A DNA stretch of 64,000 nt from contig CM036191.1 of assembly GCA_020631735.1 (NCBI GenBank), positions 43,039,309-43,103,308 of the forward strand. Reading direction: 5' to 3'. The stretch comes from Saccharum officinarum (Eukaryota; Streptophyta; Magnoliopsida; Poales; Poaceae). Position numbers and translations under genes: made by a program. The notes below the pieces were generated by a model. It saw only the letters and a program-made list of their open reading frames with translations. It was not told where the DNA came from and did no database searches. Shown piece after piece: positions 45,410-57,213 of the stretch. The first letter of the stretch is position 1, and every line of letters starts with the position of its first letter.

Positions 45410-45853
45410 ATGGCGAAACTCACCGTCACGGTCATCGTCCTGCTCACATTCCTCGCCGCCGCAGCAGCTGGCACGATCTCCGATGCCGGCGCAACCACGA
45501 CCATCCCGGCAGGTCGCCAACAAGCTGCCAGGGGGAGCCGGTTCCTGCTTGCCAACAGCGCAGTCTACAACTCGCCGCCGCCGCCGCCGTATGCCGCTTG
45601 CTCCAAGAAGTCAGCGGCCGCCGTGTGCTTGGCTCCGGGCAGCCCTGGCCCGACGTGCTGCGGTGGGCAGTGCGTGGACACGACAGCCAGCGCCGACCAC
45701 TGCGGCGGCTGCAACAAGGTCTGCAAGCACGATCGTAGCACGTGCTGCGGTGGCCGCTGCGTCGACCTGCTCTCCGACGAGGACAACTGCGGCACATGCG
45801 GGAACCGCTGCAACAAGAAGTGCAGCAACGGTTTCTGTGACTACGCCCTGTAA
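45410..45853 (+). CDS. STIG1-like secreted cysteine-rich protein
   Basis: Intronless, 147 residues, ATG at 45,410, TAA at 45,851. A signal peptide occupies about residues 1-20 (MAKLTVTVIVLLTFLAAAAA). A low-complexity spacer with PPPPPY follows, then a C-terminal domain of about 85 residues with 16 cysteines. The doubled motif TCCGGQCVD..HCGGCNKVC / TCCGGRCVDLLSDEDNCGTC is diagnostic of the stigma-specific STIG1 family. In tobacco and tomato such proteins act in the apoplast of pistils, and other members act in roots and leaves. The role of this one is not known; I infer secretion and disulfide folding only. It stands alone between transposons, with a clean TATA box and W-box repeats upstream. 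Confidence 0.88.
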   Translation: MAKLTVTVIVLLTFLAAAAAGTISDAGATTTIPAGRQQAARGSRFLLANSAVYNSPPPPPYAACSKKSAAAVCLAPGSPGPTCCGGQCVDTTASADHCGGCNKVCKHDRSTCCGGRCVDLLSDEDNCGTCGNRCNKKCSNGFCDYAL

Positions 45854-46272
45854 CGTGTAGTGCGGCATATTATATACTTCTCCCCCGGCCCCTATTGAAT
45901 TACATGTCTTATATATTAGATATATCTTAAGCCAAACATTTTTTTTTTGTCTTTGACCATCTATTTATAAAAGTTGTATATATTAACAACATAACTATAT
46001 AGATTTTTTTGAAAAAATGATTGTCAAATCAAAGATAGAAATGTTTGGTTTAGGACAAACTGATACGGCATATCTTTGTTTTAAATCCGGGGAACAATCA
46101 ATTGGACAGTATTGTTGTAAATTGAAGAACCAGAGGCTTGATGTTGGACTTTACCTGTCCCACGCAGCTATCTAAAGCGAGTCTGAGAAGGACTCAATTT
46201 TCATGTTTGATCTGGGTTAGTTTTGATGATGTATTTGGACTCTATCCCAGGGATAGACCCCCACCCTATTTA
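45854..46272. other. 3' flank and intergenic DNA
   Basis: The STIG1-like 3' UTR is expected here. The rest is AT-rich. An atgtcttatata/aaagatagaaatg pair may be a degenerate MITE, but the ends are not clear. Confidence 0.35.
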
Positions 46273-46602
46273 TCTATATCTATATCTAATATTAAAGAGC
46301 AAAAAAATTATTCCTCCAAACTTTGGTCTCTCTTTCTCTCTCCGTCTCTGTGTGCCCCCAATATCTAGAGGATAAGAGTCATGGATGGTTTTTTACTAAT
46401 AGCAGTTGCACACGATGAATTAGAAATTAGAATCTTAATTGGTTTATTATCCTGTTCGTAAACTGAATTCATGACTTATATTCATATGAGTTAGAATAAT
46501 AGTGCACATCCAACAATGGTGTGTAGTCTGGTTTTGAAAATTATCAGAATAGATGATATGCAAGAGGTAAATTATGCTACAACATACGGACATGTTTGCT
46601 AG
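46273..46602 (+). mobile_element. Short Helitron-like element 3
   Basis: Starts TCTATATCTATATCTAATAT with ttaaagagc, like the 5' block of Helitron 1. Ends tgctacaacatacggacatgtttgCTAG then T, a degenerate version of the same 3' end. It is inserted between A and T. About 330 bp, clearly non-autonomous. Confidence 0.6.
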
Positions 46603-47595
46603 TAAATATAAAGGGCCACCGACTGAGGTATGCAATCAATCAAAATACAAAACCGATCTATAATTTTTACCTTTTCTAAATCCTAGGTCTACCAAACCCC
46701 AATCTATTATTTTCTCTTTGTCTCTACGCCGACTCAAGGTATTCTAGGTGGCCTAATTAAGGTATTCTAAGTGGCCTTGCCGATTCTTGAAGAACCGTAA
46801 GTGCACCAGCCCTCATGGGGATCCTCTTGCACCAGTGCTTCAAGGTCATCCCAACAAAAAAAAAGCAAGCACCAGACGGTCCGACACAGCCTTCACCGGA
46901 AGGTCTACGAATCTTGTTTAGGTACTAGGATCGAATAACCTTGGAGCTCAATATTTGGAGAAAAAACACTGTTTTAGATGTTTAGCTCCAAAGTTCAGCA
47001 AATATTTGGTTTTAGGCAGCTTTGAACCTGTTGATCCTCAAAATTTTGTCAACTCGGTTGGCTAAATATAAAATAGCTATCTCAAATTTCAATTCTTTGC
47101 CTTTTGAACTTAAGACAAGTTTGTATGCGAAAACTACTCAAACTGGGCTCCCAAAGTTGAATGTTAACACTGTGTAAAGATCATTTTATAGCTGTGTCGA
47201 CAATGTGCTGATGCATCTTCACCTAGCAAAAAATATTAAGAAACAACACAACGGTAATACTCGATCTCTTTTGTATAAAAAAACAACACAACGTATCCAT
47301 CAAATACTTGATCATGGCTATACACAAGCATTAGACGATTTGCAGCCACTCAAGTAAACAACTCACTATACAAGCTGTCTATTGAGCTGTTATGTGTTAT
47401 TAAGGTAAAAAAAAAAATCTCACCGACAACAGACTGTCTATATGTTGAACGTGCCCTAATGTCGTAGGCTTGTAGCGATAAAACTGCATGCAGTGGCCAT
47501 GATTACTGTAGCTCAGATGATATACAAGTCACGTTTGGAGACGTGGGAGAATATGGTGCCCCCTTATTATACAGTAAATACAGTAGTAAGCAAGG
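46603..47595. other. Intergenic DNA
   Basis: No gene, RNA gene or recognisable repeat. Reading frames are short in all six frames. Confidence 0.4.
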
Positions 47596-47808
47596 TCAAC
47601 ACCCCCCACCTGCGCTGGGTCTCGGATCACACACGCTGCCTTGGCCTTGCTGCTCCCTCTCCCTGCGGCGGAGGACGAAGAACACCCTCAGAGCCAAGGC
47701 GACGAAGAATAGGACGATGATCAAGGTCACGGAATTCTGTGAGGCGGCCAAGGCGGCAGCATGGCTGCCAGGGCGGTACGTGCCTGGTCTGCCGCCACTC
47801 GAGGGCAT
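47596..47808 (-). CDS. Small membrane-protein frame, possible ATL N-terminal fragment
   Basis: From the ATG at 47,808 the frame encodes 70 residues with one strong membrane segment (SVTLIIVLFFVALALRVFFV) and a basic stop-transfer run (LRRREREQ), ending shortly after. This is the N-terminal layout of the neighbouring ATL loci, on the same strand, but no RING follows downstream. It could be the truncated remains of a sixth ATL copy, a real short membrane peptide, or chance. The frame remains open upstream of this ATG for 27 more codons. Confidence 0.3.
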   Translation of the reverse strand: MPSSGGRPGTYRPGSHAAALAASQNSVTLIIVLFFVALALRVFFVLRRREREQQGQGSVCDPRPSAGGGC

Positions 47809-49989
47809 CGTCGTCGTTGTGTCTGCAGAGCAGGGATGAGCGATATGATTCTGAGTAGTTACAATTTTTGGGTACGGCTTGCAGTACAATTTACTTGTAT
47901 TTGTATGTTACTTATTAAGCGGACACGTAACGAAGGTTTCGATGCTGAATTACTTGGTACGATAACGACCTCAGAATGACATTGACAATATTTACTTGCT
48001 CTCAAAGGAACGGCGACGTCGTCACCTGCATTGCTTGGCCCTCATCGATTCTCTGATGGTGACATTTTTTTAGATAATAACTTTGATGGTGAAGATGATC
48101 GCACACGAACACGTCACCGTGTGTCCCCGGCGATGAGCGCGATAAGCAGGACACGTCGCCAGAGGAGCCTTGCTAGGAGCGCGATACACAAGACACGCCG
48201 GCGAGGTCTCTTGAGACCCGAAACCCCACACGTCCGGGAGGGACCCGTCAGAGCATGCGTTGGCTATGGGTTCTGCCCTAGCCGGCCTGACCAGTCTAGG
48301 GCTTGGCCATCATTGAAGCAATCAACATCATCAACAACGAAGAACAAGAAGAAATAGTAGATTGGAAAGTAATAAGACAAAAGATAGAAGATAGATGTAT
48401 TTTGATAGGTTCGATTGTGTGCTGTCAATCGGACCGTCACCTTTTATATTTACAGGACGGTTGGTCTTCCCATATGAGAGTCCGTCTCATTGTACAAGAG
48501 AGGTCCGGCCATATAATTGCTGTTGTATGTGAGCATGGTGGATCGTCAACTCATTGATCACTGCCGGTTCAATCACACGGCTTTGCTGACTAGCTAGTGA
48601 CTACAGGGATCAAGGTTTTACTCCATGGATAGTCGTCTTTTTGTAGGGGCTGGGTGCGTTAGCGACAACTACGAGGATTGTTTGTTTGTTGCCATTGATG
48701 GATCCCCATGATATTTCCGGTTCCTTATCTTAGTTCTTATTAAATTCGTTGAAGGATGTACGTACTTGCGTGCAGTCAAGTTTGTAAGTAAAGTGACAAG
48801 AATAGGTGCTTCCGTCCAACAGAACAAGTACCATAAGGGGAATCGTTAAAAACTCAAGAAAGAACCTGATTTCTAACTACAGATATAAAATTGTTCTCCT
48901 ATCTTTTGCTTTTTTTAACTCTCCTTTGTGATCATCTAGCATGGCAAAGCTCTTCCCATGTTTATTTTTTAAAAAAACAGTTGTACCTGCAGAAACCACC
49001 CAAAGTCGTCCATAGCCCATAGACAATGGAAACCCCGGACGTATTTTCTGGAAAGAGCAGACACGTCTGGCTGGTACAACAGCTTCTATGAAATCTGTAT
49101 GTGTCTCATCAGGCTTGTATGTCTTACAGATCATAAAACATGAAGACCGACCACTAATCCTTCACAAACCATGGTGACTACGTATTTCATTAAGAGAAAG
49201 TAGAGTTTGAAACATTAGAAGGACCCAAAAGTAATCCTATGATTACCACAGCAGTCCCAAAGACACACAACTGCAAAAGAAAAAGCAAGAGCAGAACGGT
49301 ACAGAGACCCACGGCCTCGAAACCCCAACAAACCAAAACCTGTGACCATAACCGAGGCAGGCGTTTTGGGTTTTCTGAGGTAGGCCAAGCGTTCGTCTTC
49401 GTCGAAAGGTATGCGTTAATGTAGACTCATGGAGGTCGATGCTTTGCCCGCTAGCGAAAATAGATTAGATTTAATAAAACAAAAAAAGCAAAGCCCGCTG
49501 AGCCCGTTCCAGAGCCCAGCGCTAAGCCCGTTCGCCACCAGCTTGCGCCGCCGTCATCTCGGGGTCGCCAACTCCATCCGAATCCATCATCCTCTCGGGT
49601 CTCCAGCACCAGGTCAGGTCGCTAGCTCTTGCTCTGGATCCACTAACGTCCGGATCTGCCGATCCACCACCGAGCCAAGGAGGGAGCATTGGACGCCCGT
49701 GCATGCCGCTAGGAGGGGGCATGGGGTGCTCACGTGTTCTCCTCTATCCCACCGTGCGCCGCGAGGCCACCCACCACGTCTCCACCATCCCATCGTGCAA
49801 CGCCGCATGGGGGATAGGGAGGCTGTCCTGCCACTGCTCCGCCGTGCGCCACTGCGTGGTGGAGAGGGTGGGGCGCAGTCGCGTGGGAAAGAGGGAGGGT
49901 TGCGGGGGAGAGGGAGGGGCGCTGTCGTTGGGTGAGGTAGGGGCGCGTGGGGGGGGGAGGGGTGTGGAGAGCTGATAGAGAGGGTGCTG
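47809..49989. other. Intergenic DNA, partly GC-rich
   Basis: No recognisable domain. GC-rich open frames at 48,031-48,357 and 49,429-49,975 overlap frames on the other strand and lack a family signature. The second probably belongs to the CACTA-like element ending at 50,353 and may be captured gene sequence. Confidence 0.4.
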
Positions 49990-50353
49990 TGACCTAAGTC
50001 ATGGTATTTATATAATCCAAATAGAAATTTGGATTTGGGCTTTTTGGCTGGGCCTCGGGAATATTTTTCGAGGTGGACCTTGTAACAGGTCTGCCCCTCC
50101 ATTTTTGGATGCGGACCTCTTAAAAAACCCGCCTTCATAAATTGATTTCGGGAGGTGGGCAATTTTTGACTTCCTGCATAAATAAAATGTCTGCCTGTGT
50201 AAATCTGTTTTGCAAGACGGGCAAATGTAAATGCTTCCGTAAATAAAATGACCGGCTCTGAAAATCCACATGTATTTTAGGAGACGGTTGCATTTTGTGA
50301 TCGCCAGCGTTAATGTTTGGGTAGTGTCTCACAAAATCATTTTTGTAGTAGTG
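49990..50353. mobile_element. CACTA-type transposon right end
   Basis: Ends TTTTGTAGTAGTG at 50,341-50,353, the inverted form of CACTACTACAAAA, a CACTA terminus. The preceding 350 bp holds diverged, spaced repeats such as aatttttgacttcctgcataaataaaatg and gcaaatgtaaatgcttccgtaaataaaatg, as expected of subterminal repeats. The left end was not found. Confidence 0.6.
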
Positions 50354-50414
50354 AATCCACCTAGAGCGGACGAGACAAGCTTGCAGCAGCAGCGACAGTG
50401 GCAATGTATCAACC

Positions 50415-50685
50415 AAAAGGAACGACGGCCAAGTATCCGCTGAAGATGAAACTCAACACGGTAGCCGCAAAGCATCCGCTATGAAAACACACGGCGGCAA
50501 AGCATATGCCATGGACGACGAGGAGGCAAAGTATCTGCAGGTGGGCCAACCCGCACTCAGCAGCATAGCATCTACAGGGGGGAGACCAAGGCAACAGCGG
50601 CAAAGCATCTGCCCGACCAGTAGCGACGACAAAGCATCCGTCGAAGAAGAGCGGTAGCGGCAAAGTATCCGCTACAAAAGAAACA
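50415..50685. repeat. Degenerate repeat with core gcaaagcatccgc
   Basis: At least eight copies of a core like ggcaaagcatccgct occur at intervals of about 30-45 bases (for example near 50,428, 50,465, 50,493, 50,525, 50,605, 50,633 and 50,662). Non-coding as far as I can see. The origin may be a degraded tandem array. Confidence 0.7.
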
Positions 50686-51969
50686 AGCGACTATGGCCAC
50701 ACGAAGCAAAACAGCTGGGCAGGCCACAACGAAGAGAACCATAAAGCACACAATAGGCGTGACACCGGCGAGAGAAGGGGAGGAAGGAGCAGTGGCACCA
50801 GGTACAGGAGTGCTCCAACGAAGCCTTGATGAAGGGCAATGACATCCACAAATGCCACCTACGCCGGAAAGAAGCACCGTAGGGCTTGGCCCAGAACGGC
50901 AAGCACTTCGAACGAAATCGTTGGTGACATCTCCAAGAAGGTAGATGACGCAAACTGCGCCATCACCGCTGGCCAGCAGGAAGCTGGGCAGGGTTTCTAC
51001 CTAGAAAATATTCGAAGGGGCCAGGGGGGGGGGGGGGGGCACCTGTGCACAGGCAGCGCCACCGTGGCTCGCAAGGGGAGTAGCGCAATTGCTGCTTGCC
51101 GACATACCAGGCACCACCCCCCAGCAGCCCCACACGCAAGGCACGGGGTAGCTGCATGACGATGCCACTATAGTTGACCAATAGGCAGCCGGACGCAGAC
51201 ACCGAAGGCCAGCTAGCCAGCCAGGCAGCCAGCACTAGCCGGCTAGCCAAGTAGCCAGCCAATGCCAACCGCCTTCTGCCGGCCACATCCGCCTAGCTTT
51301 GGCCACCCCGATGACGGCACAGGCCACCGCCGCCGACGACCTGGCACGCCACTGCAGCAGCAAGGTCGCCACCTACCCCGCACGCCACAACAGCAGCAGC
51401 AAGGCCATCGCTGCCACCCTCAAGGGGCACAGGCCCAGGCACTACCGCCAACCATGACCGTCGAGCACTGGCCACCCAGACCTTAGGCCACAGGCGGCAA
51501 ATCCGGCAATGGAGAGGGCCCGGATCTGCAAGGCTGGCCACACAAACTCTCGAATCCGGTCAGAGATGTAGGGGAAGAGGAGGGGTGGAGGAGGAGACAG
51601 GATGGGCTACAAACAGGGAACCGGACTTTCGGGCCCACCGCGGGCCACCGCCGCCGTGCACCGGATGGCGGCGACGGAGGGTGAGGGGAGTTTGTCGTAG
51701 GATCCCACCTTTCCTTGTAGCCATCTCAAGCTTGGTGGAACTAAGCCCCGACAAACTCCAGTAATCGGCCAAGCACTTTTAAATAACATTATTTTGTAGC
51801 CGAATTAATCAAGCTAAAGCACCCATCATCAAATCAATCTATAAGTCCAATTTGGCTGCTCGATGATTCATGAAATACAACTTAAGCCAAATTTGAGTGT
51901 CAATAGAGATATATGGAGTATAATTAATACTGCGCAGTTTGCATCAAACGGGTATATACCATTTGTTCG
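50681..51969. other. GC-rich intergenic DNA
   Basis: High GC with many overlapping open frames on both strands but no domain or consistent codon pattern. Repeated agccagcc/gccagcaagg-like motifs at about 51,200-51,260. Contains a 16-base G run. I see no gene. Confidence 0.4.
51024..51039. repeat. 16-base G homopolymer
   Basis: A run of 16 G. Length is error-prone in sequencing, so any frame crossing it is unreliable. Confidence 0.9.
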
Positions 51970-52473
51970 TCAGACCGTCGCGGCGGCGGTGACCTGAGAT
52001 TGGCAGAGCGGGCAGGTGGCGTGGAGGCGGACCCACTCGCGGGCGCAGGCGGAGTGGAAGCAGTGCCTGCACGGCGACAGCGCCCTGAGGGCGCCGCCGC
52101 CGGCGAGCTCTGCCAGGCACACCCCGCACGTAGGCTCCCGCCGCCCGCCACCATCATCAACCTTGCATATGATCACTACGGGCACCGCATCGCCCTCCCG
52201 CTCCACCTGTATGGCCACGGCCTCTGCCGCCACCAGCTGCTGCTGCGGTGCCCTGCCGACGTCGTCGCCGCCGCCGGGAAAGCAGCCAGCAGGCTCCTCC
52301 AGCCTCTCCTTGGGCCCGCGGAAGTAGTTGATTACGAAGGCCATCAACACGATGATGACGACGACTACGCAGACGACAAGGGCCAACATGACCAGGTGCT
52401 GGAGAGCCGACGCGGTGGCGTGGTCCAGGTGTAGGAGCGGGACGCCGCCGCCGGCTGTCGTGTTGCTATCCAT
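51970..52473 (-). CDS. ATL-type RING-H2 E3 ubiquitin ligase (locus C, intact)
   Basis: Intronless, 167 residues, ATG at 52,473. A long membrane segment lies at about residues 26-50 (HLVMLALVVCVVVVIIVLMA), followed by NYFRGPKERLEE. A linker of about 65 residues leads to the RING-H2 near residues 116-156: CGVC, then SPCRHCFHSAC, the conserved Trp in EWVRLH, and TCPLC. All eight zinc ligands are present. The predicted activity is membrane-anchored E3 ligase function with a ubiquitin-conjugating enzyme. It resembles locus A and the RING of pseudogene B (CLAELA.G.ALR.L.PC), suggesting local duplication. The protein ends nine residues after the last RING Cys, so it has none of the long C-terminal tail seen in larger ATLs. 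This is the best preserved member here. Confidence 0.87.
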   Translation of the reverse strand: MDSNTTAGGGVPLLHLDHATASALQHLVMLALVVCVVVVIIVLMAFVINYFRGPKERLEEPAGCFPGGGDDVGRAPQQQLVAAEAVAIQVEREGDAVPVVIICKVDDGGGRREPTCGVCLAELAGGGALRALSPCRHCFHSACAREWVRLHATCPLCQSQVTAAATV

Positions 52474-53747
52474 CGTCGTCTCGTCTCTACGCTACTCTAA
52501 GTAGATCGATATCGATCGATCGATGGGGTAGTAGTCGTCCTTGCACGAAAATCGGAAGATCGTCGTAGTTTCTATTTTATCGATCGAGAAACAAAAGCAA
52601 TATATGTAAGAGGCTTAAGGGTTCCTAAATTAAAAAATAGAAAAAAATCCTTTTTCCTAAAAAAAATTATAGTACACATGCGCATCCTATATTCTGGTCG
52701 CGTGGTGGAAGATATGACACCAGCGTGACAAGAATATAAGCATTGAGGAGGGGACAGGATACGTGAGATACACAATCCTTACTATATCTGAGGATGGTCG
52801 ATCGAGTCAAAAGAGGTAGAGAATCAATAGCAAGTACTATATTAACTTTGTCTAGTTTGCTCTATTTTATCTCCAAATAACATGATCAAAGATTACAAGC
52901 AAGGCACTATTTGTATTTGTAATAAGTCCTATAAACACTGCTAAAGAAAATTTTACGGCACTGCTAATTTGATTTACATAGACAAGCTATTTATTTGCTG
53001 CCTTTACAAATCATTTAGAGGCTAAATGGCCAAATCTTGCCTATGTAAATTGAGTGACGTAGGCGGGCGTCTCTCTTTAGAGGCCACATCAGAAAAACCA
53101 AGTTGGGGGTGATTTTACGACTCTTTGCTAGTCGCAAGGAGCAACAACTATATATACTAGCATTAATTTTTCTACCAACAAACAAAGGAGGTAGCATGCT
53201 TACTCAACAAACCATGATGGACTAGATGCGGTCACTGGTATTCATTAAGCACTTGTCAAGCATGAGTTTCAACAATTTGTCCCTTCTCCTTTTCAAGGAC
53301 TACACAAGAGAAAACTCGAAGCATGGTTAGTCCTTAGGCCATAGGTTATGGATCTCGTCCCTTTAAGTTTGTGCACTTAGATCGAATAGCTAATCAAGGA
53401 TGTGCACATTGGCAGTTCTATCAATTATAGAGGACAAGTGCTATAACCTAGGCACAAGAGACAGAACAAATTGGCACAAGAAGGATAGCAGTTGAGTATG
53501 TACCTTTGCTTGGGAGGGGAGCTAGATTCGGTGTATGAAAACCTTTCACATGCTTGGCAATATTGTTGACACTTGGTGCACACCAAATATGGACCCACAT
53601 GCTTGCAAAGCCTCCAATCTCCTCCTATCTCATGAGCCCCCTCACTTCTTATTTGGTACCCAAGCAAGCTTGGTTTTTTTTTGAAGTGATCTACATGTGT
53701 CTTTGGGACCCTTCTTTGGGGGGCTTTGCTATGGTACAACTCTTACC
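52474..53747. other. Intergenic DNA
   Basis: The 5' flank of RING locus C has a gatcgatatcgatcgatcgat run at about 52,505-52,525. Beyond that there is AT-rich DNA without a recognisable gene or repeat. Confidence 0.4.
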
Positions 53748-54424
53748 TAGTAAGAGGTAAGAGTTCAAATAAATCCAAGCCCTTGAAAATTATGACAAAT
53801 AAAATAATTAATAAAAAGAAAACTAAATAACCAATTGCCTTCCTTTTATCTGCATGTGTACATGCAATTTGTTTCCTTTTTGTTGCGATGAATGGCTACA
53901 CACTTTTCCTGTCCATTCGTCATGTTTCAACAAATAAAATAAATTTTACAAAATTATGTTGGGTCACATATTATATTTTTCGTTACAAAACAATGTTACA
54001 CCAGTGTCATTTTACATTAGGTATGAAAGTTAAATTATTTATAGTAATCTTTGCAACTATTACATACCTCTCATTATGTTATGATCCATATCAGTTTGTC
54101 ACGTTATAATTAAAACTTATATACATCTATATATGCGTACCATGAAATAGCCCTATAGCATTCTAAACTAAGAATTATAATAGGATAAATACAAAGAACT
54201 ATGTATTAGTTCTAACTATAAATTATTGTGTTATATATACAACAAAATAAAATAAGGCTGCACATTTTTGAAGTGTGTGTCCCACGGCTATGCATGTGTG
54301 TGTCCATGTCCACGTTATTAAAAACTTGAGATCATGTTAGGGAAGTTAAGATCATTCATGCATATTAGATATAACAGGAAGATATTTTCCTTATATATCC
54401 TATTACCTCTTAGGAGGTAATATA
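53748..54424. mobile_element. Palindrome-ended inverted-repeat element, copy 2
   Basis: Left end TTACCTAGTAAGAGGTAAGA and right end TTACCTCTTAGGAGGTAATA; each end is itself a short palindrome. The following attcaaataaatccaagcc and the inner right gagatcatgtta...gatcattcatgcat match copy 1 (3,714-4,585) in order. About 0.68 kb, AT-rich, no transposase seen. Confidence 0.55.
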
Positions 54425-54967
54425 TGACAATTGCGATTCAGATCGATGGTTCGTAGTTATTTGGAGCATCGATGGCAGCCCGGCCGAGGGCGGAGGGTGG
54501 GACAGCAGTGGTGCTGCAGATTGATGGCATGGCGATGAAGCCTCAGTGGCCAAGGTCGTCATGGTGGATCCGGCAATGACGATGGCACACGACGTGCTTA
54601 GCGGGCTTGGCGATGGGCTCAGGATCAGGCTCATCGGTGGGTAGGTGTTTTGTTTTGTTTTTTTAAACCTATTTCTTCCAGTGACATCATGTCAATCTAG
54701 ATGCCGTGGCACCGCCGCCACTAGAAACCCAAAACAACTGAATCAAAAAATAGAAACAATAGTAGTGTTCTTCAATCTCAAGCTCTCTTCTACCCATTAC
54801 TAGCCAGCATGTCTTTTGATGAGATTTGTTAGAATTCTAGATTGTCTTGCCGATCATATCCCAGCTGTGTGTCTTCCAGACGTGTCTTCCTGGAGACGTT
54901 CACAGGTGTTCTGGGCAAAGAACGAGCTATGTATTGTTTATTATTTTGGTGGTGTAAGTGTTTCAGT
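54425..54967. other. Intergenic DNA
   Basis: The block 54,460-54,720 has the same look as 42,600-42,920 (a gcttagc-ggg-ttggcgatggg segment, then T-rich, then tcaatctaga), pointing to an unclassified repeat. No gene. Confidence 0.35.
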
Positions 54968-57213
54968 CACTACAAGAAATTTCCTTATACATGACGGTTT
55001 ACTTTCATCACAGACGAGAAAAAATGCGTCACAATTAACTCATGATGACAATCGCGAAAAACGTCATGTATCCCACGTCATACATTTGTCAGAGCAAAAT
55101 AGACCGTCACAGATTGGTTTTTTTCGTTCGTCATGGATGAACTGATCACAACAATAGCAAAGGGCAATAGTGATGAAATGAACCGTCATAGATTGACATT
55201 TGAGTTCATCATGGATTAGTTGTTCATCTATTATACCCAGCCCATGTCCAAGCCCAGATCCAAACTATAGTGACGAAAAAGAACATCACATATTAGTGCG
55301 AAATCATCACTGCATTAACATGCAGCACATCTCATAATACACCAATCATAGAAACTTTGATTCTTTCATTTCTTGGAATGTCCACTATTGTCACGTATAG
55401 TTTGAGGACAATCAATTCACAGCCAACTAACCAAGTACATAAAACTAAAACTTCAGCTCTAGGGAGTCTAAAATAAACAAACATATGAACTAAGATTTCA
55501 TCTCTAAGAATTCAATTGCCTTGTTGTCCATATGATGTGCTACCAAGCATCTCCAGGAGCTACCTGAAAATCAATGTGAATATTAAATAAGTTAGTTCTG
55601 AGCAAAGATTCTAAAAACAAATGCTATCTATTTATCAGGAAACAATCAAAGTGGATTGTTCTAGGCACTAGTCAAGCTCTGTACTAGCAAATAAAACTGA
55701 TGGTTGCAGTACTAGCGTGTGGTAGAAAACCAACAAGAAATCTTTGACCACTCTATGGAGTTGACAATCCTGTGGCAAACCATTTTTTCTGCATTCAACA
55801 TAAAAACTAAGCATCAGGAATTGTGTTATTGTATTAAAAACTGTAATCTGCATAATAATAGGATTGGGTCACACTAAGATGAAAGACTGAAGCCCACCAG
55901 AGATAGATATAATTGAGAACATTTGATTTGACAGAAAAGATTTAATTAACTTGTCATAATTCAGCAAGTCACACGTAACATATCTATTTAAGGGCAGCAG
56001 CAGTAATAATTTAGCTGAAACTAGAGATCAGATGCATACCGGAGCCGGTGGCTGGACATAGATAGAGTACTTTGTTCCCATCATTACTGCATCCAAGAAA
56101 GATGTACAAGTTCAGCAGCCACTCATCAAGCAAAGTCATGTGCAACTCATTACAGGAACTCAAATTCAGTAACTTCAGTGTTACAAAAGTTTCAAAAATC
56201 TCGGCCCCATCAGTTAATTACCTTGTGGAGTTGACACAGGCATTTATTCAATAGGATCTGAAAATCCATGCTACTCTGCTTCTCCCAATCACGTTCTAGC
56301 ACTCCTCCGCCTAGTCCAGTGACAAGCTAGCACTAGATCCATGCCTCTCAAATGAATAAGACATTTCAAGCTACTAGAACAGAGAAGGTATGCTTTAGTG
56401 TATGAGTCCTGCAAAATTCAACATACCACCTGTAGCTTGAAAGCGGAATGGTTTATCCATTCATCTGCAAATAAGCATGTCGCATAAACTATGAACTTAA
56501 AGATGAAATATTGATTGTACAATTTGTTGGCACAGTTCACTAATCACCCAAAATTAACATTTGTTCAGAGATGCAGGAACAAATAATGTTACAGTCTTCA
56601 TGCTATTAGGTCTCTGTTGCAGATGTTACACTAGTATGTCATTCCTCTAAAATAAATTAGATGATGGCAAAAATTCTCACGAAATTCAGACCCACAAGAA
56701 AAAAAACTGCAAATAATGAAAACAAAACAGATCCTGATACACACCAACATTGGTTAGGATGCAGATGTTGAAGCCCAGGCAGATTGCATCTTCCTTCCCC
56801 AATCATCTACTCCCCTAAATCAAGCACAATACCAGGCATAGACAAGTACAGTTGGGGAGGATCTGAATCGTTAATCGGGAAATCAAATCCCTCACCTTTG
56901 GTCGCACTGGTTGACTGCACGCTGGCGCTCGGGCACTATGCCAGTGCTGCTGCGCGCTCCACGGTGGCCCTCCCAGCCTCCTTGGCCGGCCCTAGCAGCT
57001 GGATGCAGTAGCCGTCGGCCGTCGCCACCCTGTAGATCCGGCAGCCGCAAGGAGCCCTAGGCCAGCAGCAAGCCCCCGCAGCTGCCGCGTGGCTGCCGGC
57101 CGCGTCCCCAGCACCTGCCCCACAGCTTCTCGCCGGGAGTGGAGCGCCGCCCCTGCCATCGTCACCGTCTGGGCACCGATGAACCGTCATGTATATGGGT
57201 TTTTCTTGTAGTG
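54968..57213. mobile_element. Non-autonomous CACTA transposon
   Basis: Left terminus CACTACAAGAAATTTCC at 54,968, right terminus TTTTTCTTGTAGTG ending 57,213, and a 3-bp duplication AGT on both sides (54,965-54,967; 57,214-57,216). Subterminal repeats near the left end have accgtca / gtgacg motifs (55,010-55,300). 2,246 bp with no transposase. The interior appears to carry minus-strand exon-like pieces of a host gene. Confidence 0.88.
56040..57190 (-). pseudogene. Possible host-gene fragments captured by the CACTA element
   Basis: On the minus strand, segments bounded by splice-like AG and GT occur at 56,040-56,086, at 56,430-56,464 and at a GC-rich segment from about 57,190 down to 56,896 that ends in AAAG|GTGAGG. 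The GC-rich part can encode RIYRVATADGYCIQLLGPA but hits a stop at 56,936-56,938. The alternation of a GC-rich first exon and short AT-flanked exons is what a captured grass gene looks like. I do not recognise the parent gene. Confidence 0.35.

Noticed and set aside
49429..49975. Possible GC-rich protein gene
   Set aside because: Frames overlap on both strands, no domain, and the block leads into CACTA subterminal repeats.
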